Of a stretch of DNA of 64,000 bases, positions 7,799-17,183 are shown one piece after another. The stretch is from positions 1 through 64,000 of the forward strand of contig JBJHBJ010000009.1 of the NCBI GenBank assembly GCA_050485425.1, in the 5' to 3' direction. Every line of letters starts with the position of its first letter. Position 1 is the stretch's first letter. The position numbers and the translations under genes were made by a program. The DNA is from LSCE01 sp050485425 (GTDB taxonomy: Bacteria; Pseudomonadota; Gammaproteobacteria; Nitrococcales; Aquisalimonadaceae). Under the pieces are notes generated by a model, which worked only from the letters and a program-made list of their open reading frames with translations, was not told the DNA's origin and did no database searches.

Positions 7799-9199
7799 CT
7801 AGGAAAGCCCGGCAAGGCGCGTGCGGGCGGCCTGGATCTGGGCCCGCACTTGGTTCGGTGCGGTACCGCCGAGGTGATCCCGGGCCGCCAGGGAGCCTTC
7901 CAGCGTCAGCACCTGGTAGACGTCCTCGCCGATGGTGTCGGAGAACCCCTGTAGCGTGGCCAGGTCCATGTCGGCCAGGTCCATGCCCTGCTCCACCCCG
8001 TGCCGCACGGCGGCACCGACGATGGCGTGGGCATCGCGGAACGGCACGCCCTTGCGCACCAGGTAGTCGGCCAGGTCGGTGGCGGTAGCGAAGCCCTTGC
8101 GGGCGGCGGCATACATGTTTTCCCGCTTGACTGCCATGGCCGGGACCATATCGGCGAAAGCGCGCAGGCAGTCGCGTACCGTATCGGCGGTGTCGAACAG
8201 CGGTTCCTTGTCTTCCTGGTTGTCGCGATTGTAGGCCAGCGGCTGGGCTTTCATCAGCGTCAGTAGCGACATCAGGTGGCCGTTCACCCGGGCGGTCTTG
8301 CCGCGGACGATTTCCGCCACGTCCGGGTTCTTCTTCTGCGGCATGATGCTGGAGCCGGTGCAGAAACGGTCCGGCAGGTCGATGAAGTCCACCAGCGGCG
8401 AGGCCCAGATGATCATTTCCTCGGCCATGCGCGAAGTGTGCGTGAGCAGAATGGCGGCAGCCGCGGAGAATTCCATCGCGAAGTCGCGGTCCGACACGGC
8501 GTCCAGCGAGTTGCGGCTGGGGCGGTCGAACTCCAGCTCGGCGCAGGTCATGTCGCGGTCGATGGGGAAGCTGGTGCCCGCCAGCGCAGCCGAGCCCAGC
8601 GGCATGACGTTCAGGCGCTTGCGGCAGTCCTCGAAACGTTCCTGGTCGCGGACCAGCATTTCGTACCAGGCCAGCATGTGGTGACCGAAGCTCACCGGCT
8701 GAGCGACCTGCAGGTGCGTGAAGCCGGGCAGGATGGTGTCCAGTTCCCGCTCGGCCAGTTCCACCAGGCCAGTCTGGAAGCGGATCAGCTCCGCGCGGAT
8801 CCGGTCGATCTCCTCGCGCAGGTACAGCCGGATATCGGTCGCTACCTGATCGTTGCGCGAACGGCCGGTGTGCAGCTTCTTGCCCGCCTCGCCGATGCGG
8901 TCGGTCAGCCGCTTCTCGATGTTCATGTGCACGTCTTCCAGGGCAGGCGACCAGTTGAAGTCGCCCTGATCGATTTCTCCCCGCAGTTCCTCCAGCCCCC
9001 GGATGATGGCGTCGCGTTCCTCGTCGGTCAGCACGCCGGCCCTGGCCAGCATGCGGGCATGGGCAATGGAGCCGCGGATGTCCTGCCGGTACAGGCGGCG
9101 GTCGAAGTGCTCGGAAGCAGTGAAGGCTTCCACGAAGGCGTCGGTGGCCTCGGTAAAACGTCCGGTCCACAACTGCTGGCTGGTGTCTTTCTTGCTCAT
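7799..9199 (-). CDS. argH: argininosuccinate lyase
   Basis: Last step of arginine synthesis: splits argininosuccinate into arginine and fumarate. The 466-residue protein carries the fumarase/aspartase superfamily signature GSSIMPQKKNPD and the N-terminal WTGRFTEATD motif, and has normal length. The ATG at 9199 opens the conserved region (MSKKDTSQQLW). It is divergent from algZ with an 87-bp gap, the same arrangement as in Pseudomonas. Its stop codon adjoins a solo copy of the MITE-end motif (7788-7798). Confidence 0.97.
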   Translation of the reverse strand: MSKKDTSQQLWTGRFTEATDAFVEAFTASEHFDRRLYRQDIRGSIAHARMLARAGVLTDEERDAIIRGLEELRGEIDQGDFNWSPALEDVHMNIEKRLTDRIGEAGKKLHTGRSRNDQVATDIRLYLREEIDRIRAELIRFQTGLVELAERELDTILPGFTHLQVAQPVSFGHHMLAWYEMLVRDQERFEDCRKRLNVMPLGSAALAGTSFPIDRDMTCAELEFDRPSRNSLDAVSDRDFAMEFSAAAAILLTHTSRMAEEMIIWASPLVDFIDLPDRFCTGSSIMPQKKNPDVAEIVRGKTARVNGHLMSLLTLMKAQPLAYNRDNQEDKEPLFDTADTVRDCLRAFADMVPAMAVKRENMYAAARKGFATATDLADYLVRKGVPFRDAHAIVGAAVRHGVEQGMDLADMDLATLQGFSDTIGEDVYQVLTLEGSLAARDHLGGTAPNQVRAQIQAARTRLAGLS

Positions 9200-9286
9200 G
9201 TCCGCATCCGGCTGGGGGTTCGATGGCGGGAGAGTATAACAGCCTCGGCTTGCCACCCGCAGGCGGGAAACGCAAACTGCAAACGC

Positions 9287-10312
9287 ATGAATAACAACGA
9301 TGAGTTCCTGCCCGAGTTCTGCCGCTTGCGGACATTGTTCAGCGTGGTGGTGATCGCCCAGCTGCTGGTGTTCCTGCTGGTGCTCGCGCAGCCGCACGGC
9401 AACCGCTGGTGGGCGCTCAGCCTGTATTCCCTCTACATTCAGTGGATCACGCTGGCCAGTTGCCTGCTGCTCTGCCTGCTGCGGCGCTGGCTGAACCGGC
9501 TGGACGTGTTGCCGGCGGCGCTGCTGGCCGGCGCGGTGATCGTGCTGGTGACCCTGCTGGTGACCGAGGCGGCCTGGCGAACCATGGGGCGACTGGATAT
9601 CCTGAGCGTCGAGCATCTGGCCTTTCACGGTCGCGCCGCCGCCATGGCGATTATCGTCGTGGCGTTGCTGATGCACTACTTCTACCTGCAGCGCGCCTGG
9701 CGCCGGCAGCTCATGGCGGAGAGCCAGGCGCGTGTGGAATCGCTGCAGTCGCGCATTCGGCCGCATTTCCTGTTCAATAGCCTGAACACCATCGCCTCGA
9801 TGATCCGGAGCAAGCCGGAACGGGCCGAGGAGGCGGTGGAGGACCTGGCGGAACTGTTCCGCGCCGGCCTGCGCGGAGGCGTGGGCGACAATACCATGGG
9901 ACAGGAGCTGCAGCTGGCGCGGGACTATCTGCGTATCGAGGGCCTGCGGCTGGAGGAGCGGCTTCGGGTGGCCTGGCAGGTGGACGCCCTGCCCATGGAC
10001 GCGGTGGTGCCGGCGCTGACCTTGCAGCCGCTACTGGAGAATGCCGTCTATCATGGAATAGAGCCGCGGGTGGACGGCGGCGACATACTGGTGACCGGGG
10101 ACCGCCGTGGGGACAGGCTGCGCATTGCCATCAGCAATCCGCTGCCCGGGCCCGACGCATCCGGACGACAGGGGGGGATGGGCATGGCGCAGGACAATGT
10201 CAGGCAACGCCTGGAACTGGCATTCCCGGGCAGCGCCTGGCTCCATGCCCGGAACAGGGATGGACGGTACACCGTGACGCTGGTGTTCCCGTATCGAACG
10301 GCGAATCCATGA
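9287..10312 (+). CDS. algZ: LytS/AlgZ-type sensor histidine kinase
   Basis: Membrane sensor kinase partnered with AlgR; in Pseudomonas the pair controls alginate, twitching motility and virulence. The 341 residues contain about four hydrophobic helices (near 16-34, 50-66, 75-95 and 117-133) and a cytoplasmic kinase of the His_kinase (LytS) type, with the phospho-accepting H160 in IRPHFLFNSLN and the N-box LQPLLENAVYHG. The last codons overlap the algR ATG (ATGA). The ATG at 9287 leaves a short divergent promoter region shared with argH. Confidence 0.93.
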   Translation: MNNNDEFLPEFCRLRTLFSVVVIAQLLVFLLVLAQPHGNRWWALSLYSLYIQWITLASCLLLCLLRRWLNRLDVLPAALLAGAVIVLVTLLVTEAAWRTMGRLDILSVEHLAFHGRAAAMAIIVVALLMHYFYLQRAWRRQLMAESQARVESLQSRIRPHFLFNSLNTIASMIRSKPERAEEAVEDLAELFRAGLRGGVGDNTMGQELQLARDYLRIEGLRLEERLRVAWQVDALPMDAVVPALTLQPLLENAVYHGIEPRVDGGDILVTGDRRGDRLRIAISNPLPGPDASGRQGGMGMAQDNVRQRLELAFPGSAWLHARNRDGRYTVTLVFPYRTANP

Positions 10313-11067
10313 AGGTATTGATTGTTGACGACGAGGCGCCGGCCCGCGAGCGGCTGGCGCAACTGGTAGAGGACATCGGCGGTTACCAGGTGGTGGCCGG
10401 AGCCAGGAATGGCGAGGAAGCGGTCCGGCTGTCGCGGGAGCACGGCCCGGAGGTCGTGCTGATGGACATCCGCATGCCTGGCAAGGACGGCCTGGACGCT
10501 GCCCGCGAGCTGGCTTTCCAGGAGCAGCCGCCGGCCATCATTTTCGTCACCGCCTACGGCGAGCACGCGCTTGAGGCGTTCCAGGCCAGCGGTGTGGACT
10601 ACCTGCTGAAACCGGTGCGGCGGGAACGCCTGGAGCAGGCGTTGGTCAGGGCATGCAGCCTCAACCGGGCACAGCTTGAAGCGCTGGAAGACCGGCAGGA
10701 GCGCCACAGCGAGAGTGGGCGCCGGCATATCCTCTGCCGGCGCCGCGGTGCGCTGGAACTGATACCGGTCGCCGACATCCTCTATTTTCAGGCGGAGCAC
10801 AAGTACGTGACCGTCTGTCACGCCGAAGGAGAGGATCTGATCGAAGAGTCGCTCCGGCAACTGGAGGACGAATTCGCCGAGCGCTTCGTCCGCATCCACC
10901 GCAATGCCCTGGTGGCCCGGGACCGGCTCCTCGGGCTGGAGAAGGATCTGGACGGCCGCCGTTTCCTGCTGCTGCGGGGCGTCTCGCAGCGGCTGGAGAT
11001 CAGCCGCCGGCACGTGGCGGAAGTCCGCCGGCTGCTGCGTGATCGCGGCGACGCCGGCGGCGGCTGA
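10309..11067 (+). CDS. algR: LytTR-family response regulator AlgR
   Basis: Response regulator with an N-terminal receiver and a C-terminal LytTR DNA-binding domain; 252 residues, about the size of AlgR. The acidic pocket is D7/D8, the phosphorylation site D53 (VVLMDIRMPG) and the conserved Lys K101 (YLLKPV). The LytTR domain occupies about 140-245 (ILCRRRGALELIPVADIL onward, with FVRIHRNALV). It is coupled to algZ and followed after 151 bp by hemC, the conserved pseudomonad order. Confidence 0.95.
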   Translation: MKVLIVDDEAPARERLAQLVEDIGGYQVVAGARNGEEAVRLSREHGPEVVLMDIRMPGKDGLDAARELAFQEQPPAIIFVTAYGEHALEAFQASGVDYLLKPVRRERLEQALVRACSLNRAQLEALEDRQERHSESGRRHILCRRRGALELIPVADILYFQAEHKYVTVCHAEGEDLIEESLRQLEDEFAERFVRIHRNALVARDRLLGLEKDLDGRRFLLLRGVSQRLEISRRHVAEVRRLLRDRGDAGGG

Positions 11068-11121
11068 GTGCGGCTGCCAACCGCATGACGGCGCCGAGAC
11101 ATGACACCGCATGGGAAAAGG

Positions 11122-11153
11122 TTGGTAATGCCTTTTATTGGTAATGCCTTTTA
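11122..11153 (+). repeat. 16-bp tandem duplication upstream of hemC
   Basis: TTGGTAATGCCTTTTA occurs twice head to tail (11122-11137, 11138-11153), followed by T. The block ends 65 bp before the hemC start and is AT-rich compared with its surroundings, as a promoter or operator would be. No factor can be named. Confidence 0.7.
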
Positions 11154-11218
11154 TCTGTGGGCCGCCGCCATGGCATGCTATGCAGTCTGTTGCGACCCTC
11201 TGAGGAAACATTCCGTCC

Positions 11219-12160
11219 ATGGTTTCATCCCTGCGCATTGCAACCCGCAAGTCCCCGCTGGCCGTCTGGCAGGCCGAGCATGTGGCCGCCCGGCTGCGCG
11301 AGCTCCATCCCGGTCTCGAGGTCGAACTGGTGAAGATGAGCACGCGCGGTGACCGTATCCTCGATGCCCCGCTGGCCAGAATCGGCGGCAAGGGGCTGTT
11401 CCTGAAGGAGCTGGAGGAAGGGCTGCTGGACGGCCGCGCCGACATTGCCGTGCATTCCATGAAGGACGTGCCGGCGGTAATCACCGCCGAGTTGCACATC
11501 CCCGTGATCCTGGAGCGCGGCGACCCCTGCGATGCCTTCGTTTCCAACGACCACGCCGCGTTGGACGCGTTGCCGCAAGGCGCCCGCCTGGGTACCGCCA
11601 GTCTGCGCCGCCAGAGCCAGGTGAAGGCGCGCCGTCCCGATCTGCAGGTGGAAACGCTGCGCGGCAGCGTGAACACGCGCTTGTCGAGACTGGATGAGGG
11701 GCAGTTCGACGCCATCATTCTGGCAGCTTCTGGTCTCCAGCGGCTGGGGCTGGGGGCACGGATCGCCCGCCGCATGCCGCCCGAGGAAAGCCTGCCGGCT
11801 GTGGGTCAGGGCGCCCTGGGCATTCAGTGCCGGGTCGGCGACGCTGCTGTCGAGCGCTTGATCCAGCCGCTCAATCATGCTGACACCTATCTCCGGCTGA
11901 GTGCTGAACGGGCCATGAACCGGCAGCTCGAGGGCAGCTGCCAGGTGCCGATCGGTGCCTATGCCGAACTGCAGGGGACGGAACTGCACCTGCGTGGTTT
12001 CGTCGGTGCCGTCGATGGCAGCCGCCTGGTGCGTGGGGAGCTGCGAGGCAGCGCCGCGGAAGCGGAAGACCTGGGCACGCGGCTGGGGCAGGATCTGCTG
12101 GCCCGCGGAGGGCGGGACATCCTGGATGAGCTGTTCCGCGAAGCGGAGGAACAGCGGTGA
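11219..12160 (+). CDS. hemC: hydroxymethylbilane synthase (porphobilinogen deaminase)
   Basis: Polymerises four porphobilinogens into hydroxymethylbilane in the haem pathway. C241 in LEGSCQVPIGAY carries the dipyrromethane cofactor. The N-terminal RIATRKSPLAVWQA and the motif RGSVNTRLSRLDEG are family signatures, and 313 residues is normal. It is followed by hemD with a GTGA overlap (12157-12160). The leader holds the 16-bp tandem repeat described separately. Confidence 0.97.
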   Translation: MVSSLRIATRKSPLAVWQAEHVAARLRELHPGLEVELVKMSTRGDRILDAPLARIGGKGLFLKELEEGLLDGRADIAVHSMKDVPAVITAELHIPVILERGDPCDAFVSNDHAALDALPQGARLGTASLRRQSQVKARRPDLQVETLRGSVNTRLSRLDEGQFDAIILAASGLQRLGLGARIARRMPPEESLPAVGQGALGIQCRVGDAAVERLIQPLNHADTYLRLSAERAMNRQLEGSCQVPIGAYAELQGTELHLRGFVGAVDGSRLVRGELRGSAAEAEDLGTRLGQDLLARGGRDILDELFREAEEQR

Positions 12161-14127
12161 GCAACGGTCGCCTGCAGGGACTGGAAGTGCTGGTCACCCG
12201 CCCTGGGCACCAGTGCGGCCCGCTTTGCGCCATGCTGGAGGCAGAAGGCGCGGTGCCGGTGCAGTTTCCGGTGCTGTCCATCGAACCGCTGGCGGACTCC
12301 GACAAGCTGGAGCCCGGTTTTGCCGGCTTGTCGGAACAGGATCTGGTGATCTTCACCAGTCCCAATGCGGTCAGCTGTTGCCTGGAACTGATGCGGCAAC
12401 GTGGCCTGAGCTGGCCGTCGGACGGACCGGAAGTGGCGGCCATCGGCCGGGCCACCGCCGATGCCCTGGACCAGTGGGGCATTCCGGTGGCGGTGTGCCC
12501 CGAAGGGCCTTATACCAGCGAAGGCCTGCTGGCCCATCCGCGCATGCACCAGACCGCGGATCAGCGCACCCTGCTGATCCGCGGCATCGGCGGACGCGAG
12601 GTGCTGGCCGAGACGCTGCGCGAGCGCGGCGCGCGTGTCAGTACGCTGGAAGTCTATCGCCGCACCCGGCCGGACGCGGATCCGGCGCCGCTGCTGGAAC
12701 GCTGGCAGCGGGGCGGCCTGCATGTTGTGGTGGTGACCAGCCTGGAAGGGCTGGATAACCTGCTGGCGCTGGTAGGACCCGAAGGTCGGGACGCGCTGCT
12801 GGGTTCCGGGCTGGTGACGGTCAGCGGCCGGGTCGCTACGGCGGCCCGGGTGCGCGGCTTTCTGGACGGCATCGTGGTCGCCCCGGAAGCCAGCGATTCC
12901 GGCCTGGTGGAGGGGCTGGTGAACTGGCGCAAGAAGCATGGCAATGGGGGAGCAGCAATGAAGGACGACGACAATAACAACACCCAGGCCGCCGAGGCCT
13001 CCGGCGACAATCCGCCGGCATTGCCCAGCCGGTCCGGTGATGGCGGGGACGGCCGGGGCGGCAACGGCAACGACACCGCGAGTGAGAACGGAGCGCCCCG
13101 CGCTGCCACCGGCCTGGCGGGTCTGGCTCTGGTGCTGCTGCTGATCCTGGCAGCGATCACCGCCGGCGGCGGCTGGTGGCTGTATGAACGGCTGCGGGTG
13201 CTGGAATCGTCGCAGGATGGTCTGGCCACCGACCTGGAACTGGCCGAATTGCGCGACAGTGCGGTATCGCGGGCGGAGCGGCTGGCAGGCAGGGTCGACA
13301 ACCTGGCGGCCGAACATCAGTCCCACACCCGTGACCTGGCGCGGGCCGAGGAGGCCATGCAGCAGGTCCGGGAATCCCAGAGCCGGGTCGGCGAGCGCAT
13401 GGAACGCCTCGAGGAACTGGCCGCGGCGCGTCGGGAAGACTGGATCCGCTCCGAGGTGGATTACCTCTACGGCATGGCACGCCACCGGCTGATGCTGCGC
13501 GGGGACGTCAGCGGTGCGCTGGCGGCGCTGAAGGAGGCGGACGGCTTACTGGAGCGGTTGGGCGGCCAGGCAGTGCCGCAGCGGGAAGCCCTGCGGGAAC
13601 ACATCAATACACTGCTGGACGTGCGCACCGTGGATGTGGCCGGGAACGCCTCCCGGCTGTCCGGCATGGCCGCCCAGGTTGACCAGTGGGCAGTGCACGA
13701 GGATATCGCCCGGCTGGAGCCCGAGCCGCTGGGCCGGCAGCCGGACGCGGACCTGACCACATGGGAGGGCTGGCGAAATGCCTCGGCCAGGGCCTGGCAC
13801 CAGCTCACCACCAGCCTGTCCAGTCTGGTGGTCGTGCGCCGGGAGGGGCCGCCCCCGGTGCTGATGGCACCGGACGAGGAATGGTTCCTGCGGGAGAACC
13901 TGCGGCTGCAGCTGCAGACCGCCAGGCTGGCGCTGGTGCAGGAGAAGCCGGACATGTACCGGGAAAGCCTGGTGCAGGCGCGGGACTGGCTGGAGCGCTA
14001 TTTCCGCCAGGACGATCCCCAGGTTGAACGTGCCAGGGAAACGCTGGCGGAGCTGGCCGGGCAGGATATCAGGCCGGAACTGCCCAGCCTGCCGGAACGT
14101 CTCGGCGGCCGTGAGGAGGGGTCATGA
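12157..14127 (+). CDS. hemD: fused uroporphyrinogen-III synthase HemD / membrane protein HemX
   Basis: One 656-codon frame. Residues 1 to about 258 are HemD, which cyclises hydroxymethylbilane to uroporphyrinogen III (VLVTRPGHQ, VIFTSPNAV, VVVTSLEGLDNL). A Gly/Asn/Ser-rich linker (about 262-318) leads to a transmembrane helix (about 319-341) and a long helical periplasmic HemX domain with coiled-coil character. No stop codon separates them, whereas many relatives have two genes. An internal ATG at 12958 preceded by GGGGGAG could also give a separate HemX. The start is GTG, overlapping hemC; the end overlaps hemY as ATGA. Confidence 0.9.
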   Translation: MSNGRLQGLEVLVTRPGHQCGPLCAMLEAEGAVPVQFPVLSIEPLADSDKLEPGFAGLSEQDLVIFTSPNAVSCCLELMRQRGLSWPSDGPEVAAIGRATADALDQWGIPVAVCPEGPYTSEGLLAHPRMHQTADQRTLLIRGIGGREVLAETLRERGARVSTLEVYRRTRPDADPAPLLERWQRGGLHVVVVTSLEGLDNLLALVGPEGRDALLGSGLVTVSGRVATAARVRGFLDGIVVAPEASDSGLVEGLVNWRKKHGNGGAAMKDDDNNNTQAAEASGDNPPALPSRSGDGGDGRGGNGNDTASENGAPRAATGLAGLALVLLLILAAITAGGGWWLYERLRVLESSQDGLATDLELAELRDSAVSRAERLAGRVDNLAAEHQSHTRDLARAEEAMQQVRESQSRVGERMERLEELAAARREDWIRSEVDYLYGMARHRLMLRGDVSGALAALKEADGLLERLGGQAVPQREALREHINTLLDVRTVDVAGNASRLSGMAAQVDQWAVHEDIARLEPEPLGRQPDADLTTWEGWRNASARAWHQLTTSLSSLVVVRREGPPPVLMAPDEEWFLRENLRLQLQTARLALVQEKPDMYRESLVQARDWLERYFRQDDPQVERARETLAELAGQDIRPELPSLPERLGGREEGS

Positions 14128-15377
14128 AGAAACTCTTCCTGATACTGATCGTCCTGCTCCTCAGCGTCCTGGCGGCACTCTGGTTCCACGATCAACCGGG
14201 TTATGTGCTCGTGCATGCCGGCGGCACCACGCTGCAGACCAGCCTGTTCCTGGCGATCGGCGTGTTGCTGGCTGCCGGGCTGGCGGTCTATTTCCTGATC
14301 CGGCTGCTGGCGGGCATCGTGCGCAGTCCTGCCAGCATGCGGAGCTGGTGGCGGCATCGCAAGCAGATGGCGGCCCGCGGCCGGCTGCTGCGCGGTCTTC
14401 GCCGGCTGGCCGAAGGGGATTTCGACGCCGCGGAAAAGGAAATGGTCAATACCGTCGACCACAGCGATACGCCGTTGCTGCACTATCTGGGGGCCGCCTG
14501 GGCAGCCCATCGCAGCGGTGCCGGCATCCGTCGGGACCGCTATCTGGCGCTGGCAGACCAGTCCGCTCCGGAATCACGCCTGGCCGTGGGTCTGCTGCAA
14601 GCTCAGCTCTACGTGGAGGATGAGCAGTTCGAGACGGCCTTCGCCACGCTGAACGTGCTGCATGAGAAATGGCCGCGCCAGCCGCGCGTACTCGAACTGC
14701 TGGCGTTCACCTGCGAACGGCTTGGCGAATGGGAGCGGTTGCTGGAGATCCTGCCGTCGCTGAAGCGGCATGCCGGTCACCTCCCGGCCAGCCGGATTCC
14801 GGCACTGGAGCGGGCGGCCGGTATCGGTGTGCTGCACAAGGCCTCCCGGGAAGGCGGCGGCAAGCTCCGTCAGACGTGGGCGGCGTTGCCACGGGCCATT
14901 TCCGAGGACAGCCAGGTGCTGGCGACCTATGTGGATCTCATGCTGGTGACCGAGCCTGCGCGGCCGGAACTGGACAAGCTCATTCGCGGCGTGCTGAAAA
15001 AGGCCTGGGATCCTGCCTGGGTGGAGCGCTTCGGTCGTCTGCAGCCGGAAGATCCCGCGCGGGCCTTGAGCACCGTGGAGGGTTGGCTGAAGCAGCACCC
15101 GGACGACCCGCAGGTGTTGCTTGCTGCCGGACGGCTGGCGCTGCGCTCGCAGCTCTGGGGGCGCGGCCAGTCGTACCTGGAGGCCGCGGTCAGCCGGGGT
15201 GCGCCGGCCGAAGCCCATTACATGCTTGCGGATGTGCTGGAACGGCGGGGCGAACCGGACAAGAGCCGTCACCACTTCCGGAGGGGGATGGAGCTGGCCA
15301 CCGGCATGGCGCCCATGGCGGAACTCACCGCGCTGGAGCTTCACGAGGAACCTCAGGCCCACAACGCAACCGGTTGA
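14124..15377 (+). CDS. hemY: HemY-type TPR membrane protein of the haem operon
   Basis: A 417-residue inner-membrane protein with two N-terminal hydrophobic helices (about 3-22 and 44-65), a basic stretch (RSWWRHRKQMAARGR) and a C-terminal region of TPR-like helical repeats. HemY proteins of this kind sit at the end of the hemCDX operon; they are not the protoporphyrinogen oxidase also called HemY, and are thought to act as scaffolds. It overlaps hemD-hemX by 4 bp. The next gene converges 35 bp away, with no convincing terminator in the gap. Confidence 0.92.
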   Translation: MKKLFLILIVLLLSVLAALWFHDQPGYVLVHAGGTTLQTSLFLAIGVLLAAGLAVYFLIRLLAGIVRSPASMRSWWRHRKQMAARGRLLRGLRRLAEGDFDAAEKEMVNTVDHSDTPLLHYLGAAWAAHRSGAGIRRDRYLALADQSAPESRLAVGLLQAQLYVEDEQFETAFATLNVLHEKWPRQPRVLELLAFTCERLGEWERLLEILPSLKRHAGHLPASRIPALERAAGIGVLHKASREGGGKLRQTWAALPRAISEDSQVLATYVDLMLVTEPARPELDKLIRGVLKKAWDPAWVERFGRLQPEDPARALSTVEGWLKQHPDDPQVLLAAGRLALRSQLWGRGQSYLEAAVSRGAPAEAHYMLADVLERRGEPDKSRHHFRRGMELATGMAPMAELTALELHEEPQAHNATG

Positions 15378-15412
15378 GGGTGCCAGTACGCCCTGCCCGG
15401 CGTCCGTGGGTC

Positions 15413-17044
15413 TCAGGTACGGATGCGGTGCAGCGCGCCGTGCAGGTCTTCCACCATCCGCCGCTGTTCGGTCGCCGCCTCGTCAATGCGCCTGACGCCC
15501 ATACGGGTCTGTACCGCCACATCGCGAATGGTGACGACCGCCCGGTTGATCTCTTCCGCCGTCGCGGCCTGTTCCTCGGCCGCGCTGGCCACCTGGATGT
15601 TCATGTTGCTGATCACGTCCACCGCCCGGGTGATGGTGGTCAGACTCTCGCCCGCGCGTCCTGATTCTTCCACGCTGGACTGGGCCAGCTCCGCACTCTG
15701 CTGCATGGCCTGCATGGCTGCCTCCGCCCCGTTGCGGAAGCGCTCGGTGATGGCGTGGATCTCGCTGGTGGATTGCTGGGTGCGTTGAGCCAGCATGCGG
15801 ACCTCGTTGGCCACCACGGCGAAACCGCGTCCTTCGTGGCCGGCGCGGGCGGCCTCGATGGCGGCGTTCAGCGCCAGCAGATTGGTCTGTTCCGCGATGC
15901 CGTTGATCACCGTAAGCACTGTACCGATCTGCCGGGATTCATTGGCCAGCGTCTCCACCGCCTGGCGGGTGTGTTCCATGGTGGTGGCCAGCCTGCCGAT
16001 GGCGCCGATGGTCTGTTCCACCACCTGTGCGCCCTGTCGGGTGGCCTGCTCGGCTTCGGTGGCTGATTCCGCCGCCACGGTGGTGTTGCGTGCCACCTCC
16101 TGAACGGTCGCGACCATTTCATTCATCGCGGTCGCCAGTTGTTCGGCTTCCGATTCCTGTCGGCTGACTCCGTCCATGGCGTGCCGGGTGACCTGCGCCA
16201 GGATCTCGCTTGAACCGACCAGGTTGTCGCGGACCGCGGCCGCGCGCTGTATGGCGCCCCTGCAGGTGGCGGTCAGGGCATTGACGCTGCGGGCCAGCTC
16301 GGTGAGTTCGTCATTGCCGCTGTCCTCCATATGCCGGGTCAGGTCGATGGTTTCCCCGGCCATGGCCTGGATGTTGCCCACGGTGACTTTCAATGGTGCG
16401 ACGATGCTGCGGATGGCGATGACGACCACACCGGCCAGGGCTGCCAGGACCAGCAACACCCGGATCACCATGTCCAGCGCAAAGTCGACCATGGCCGCCT
16501 GCACCTGCCGCTCCTGCAGGCTGGCCCCGACGGTCCAGCCCCAGGGCTCGAACTGCCGGACCTGGGCCAGGTGGCGGGTCGCTGCCTCCGCATCGTCGCT
16601 GCTCCAGCGATAACGGATGACGCCGTCGTCGATCTGGCGGGCCTGGCTGAACGGGGTCTGGCCGTCGGCGTCGGCGAGATCGCCGGCTACCCGGCCTTCC
16701 AGTTGCGGGCGGCTCGTGTGCAGGATCAGACGCATGTTGGCGTCCACCACCCACAGGCCGTGGCGTCGTTCTTCCCCTGCCTGTTGCAGGCTCATGGCGC
16801 GCAAGGCGGCGCCGGCCCGCTCCATGGCCTCGCCCGGGGGGAGCTCTCCCCGGGCGCTCAGCGCGTGGTAGTGCCGGAGTAAGCCCAGTGCCGCGCTGAC
16901 GGTCTGCCCGGCTGCCTGTCGGCGTTCCTCCAGCAGTTGGCCATGAACGGCATGCAGCGTCATGCCGCCCAGCAGTGCCAGGCCGACGATGGTCCAGCCG
17001 AGAATCGACCAGATGCGGGTCTGAATGCGGAAACTGCGGAACAT
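15413..17044 (-). CDS. methyl-accepting chemotaxis protein with a Cache sensor domain
   Basis: Membrane chemoreceptor of 543 residues. TM1 is at about 11-31. A periplasmic single-Cache-type domain follows (about 35-185, with GLWVVDANMRLILHTSRP), then TM2 (about 190-215), HAMP, and a signalling domain whose tip carries EQTNLLALNAAIEAARA. The ligand is unknown. I chose the ATG at 17044 because GAGGTG precedes it; an in-frame start at 17068 adds 8 residues. It lies downstream of maeB in the same direction, with an Anr/FNR-like box in the gap. Confidence 0.93.
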   Translation of the reverse strand: MFRSFRIQTRIWSILGWTIVGLALLGGMTLHAVHGQLLEERRQAAGQTVSAALGLLRHYHALSARGELPPGEAMERAGAALRAMSLQQAGEERRHGLWVVDANMRLILHTSRPQLEGRVAGDLADADGQTPFSQARQIDDGVIRYRWSSDDAEAATRHLAQVRQFEPWGWTVGASLQERQVQAAMVDFALDMVIRVLLVLAALAGVVVIAIRSIVAPLKVTVGNIQAMAGETIDLTRHMEDSGNDELTELARSVNALTATCRGAIQRAAAVRDNLVGSSEILAQVTRHAMDGVSRQESEAEQLATAMNEMVATVQEVARNTTVAAESATEAEQATRQGAQVVEQTIGAIGRLATTMEHTRQAVETLANESRQIGTVLTVINGIAEQTNLLALNAAIEAARAGHEGRGFAVVANEVRMLAQRTQQSTSEIHAITERFRNGAEAAMQAMQQSAELAQSSVEESGRAGESLTTITRAVDVISNMNIQVASAAEEQAATAEEINRAVVTIRDVAVQTRMGVRRIDEAATEQRRMVEDLHGALHRIRT

Positions 17045-17121
17045 CGGCACCTCGTCAGGTCTGTCCACGCGGGGTGTGGAACCGGGACCATAGAGGCTAT
17101 CCGCAGCGGCGGCAGGATGTG

Positions 17122-17135
17122 TTGACGGGGATCAA
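17122..17135 (-). promoter_or_regulatory. probable Anr/FNR box upstream of the chemoreceptor
   Basis: TTGACGGGGATCAA differs at one base from the FNR/Anr consensus TTGAT-N4-ATCAA, and the symmetry extends one base further each side. It lies about 78 bp before the MCP start, so oxygen-responsive expression of the receptor is plausible. Confidence 0.5.
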
Positions 17136-17183
17136 CAATGGCCTGCAGGAAATTGCCGACCCCGTATCGGCGGCCAGGGCCGG

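Noticed and set aside
11122..11153. CRISPR-like repeat
   Set aside because: Only two 16-bp copies with no spacer between them.
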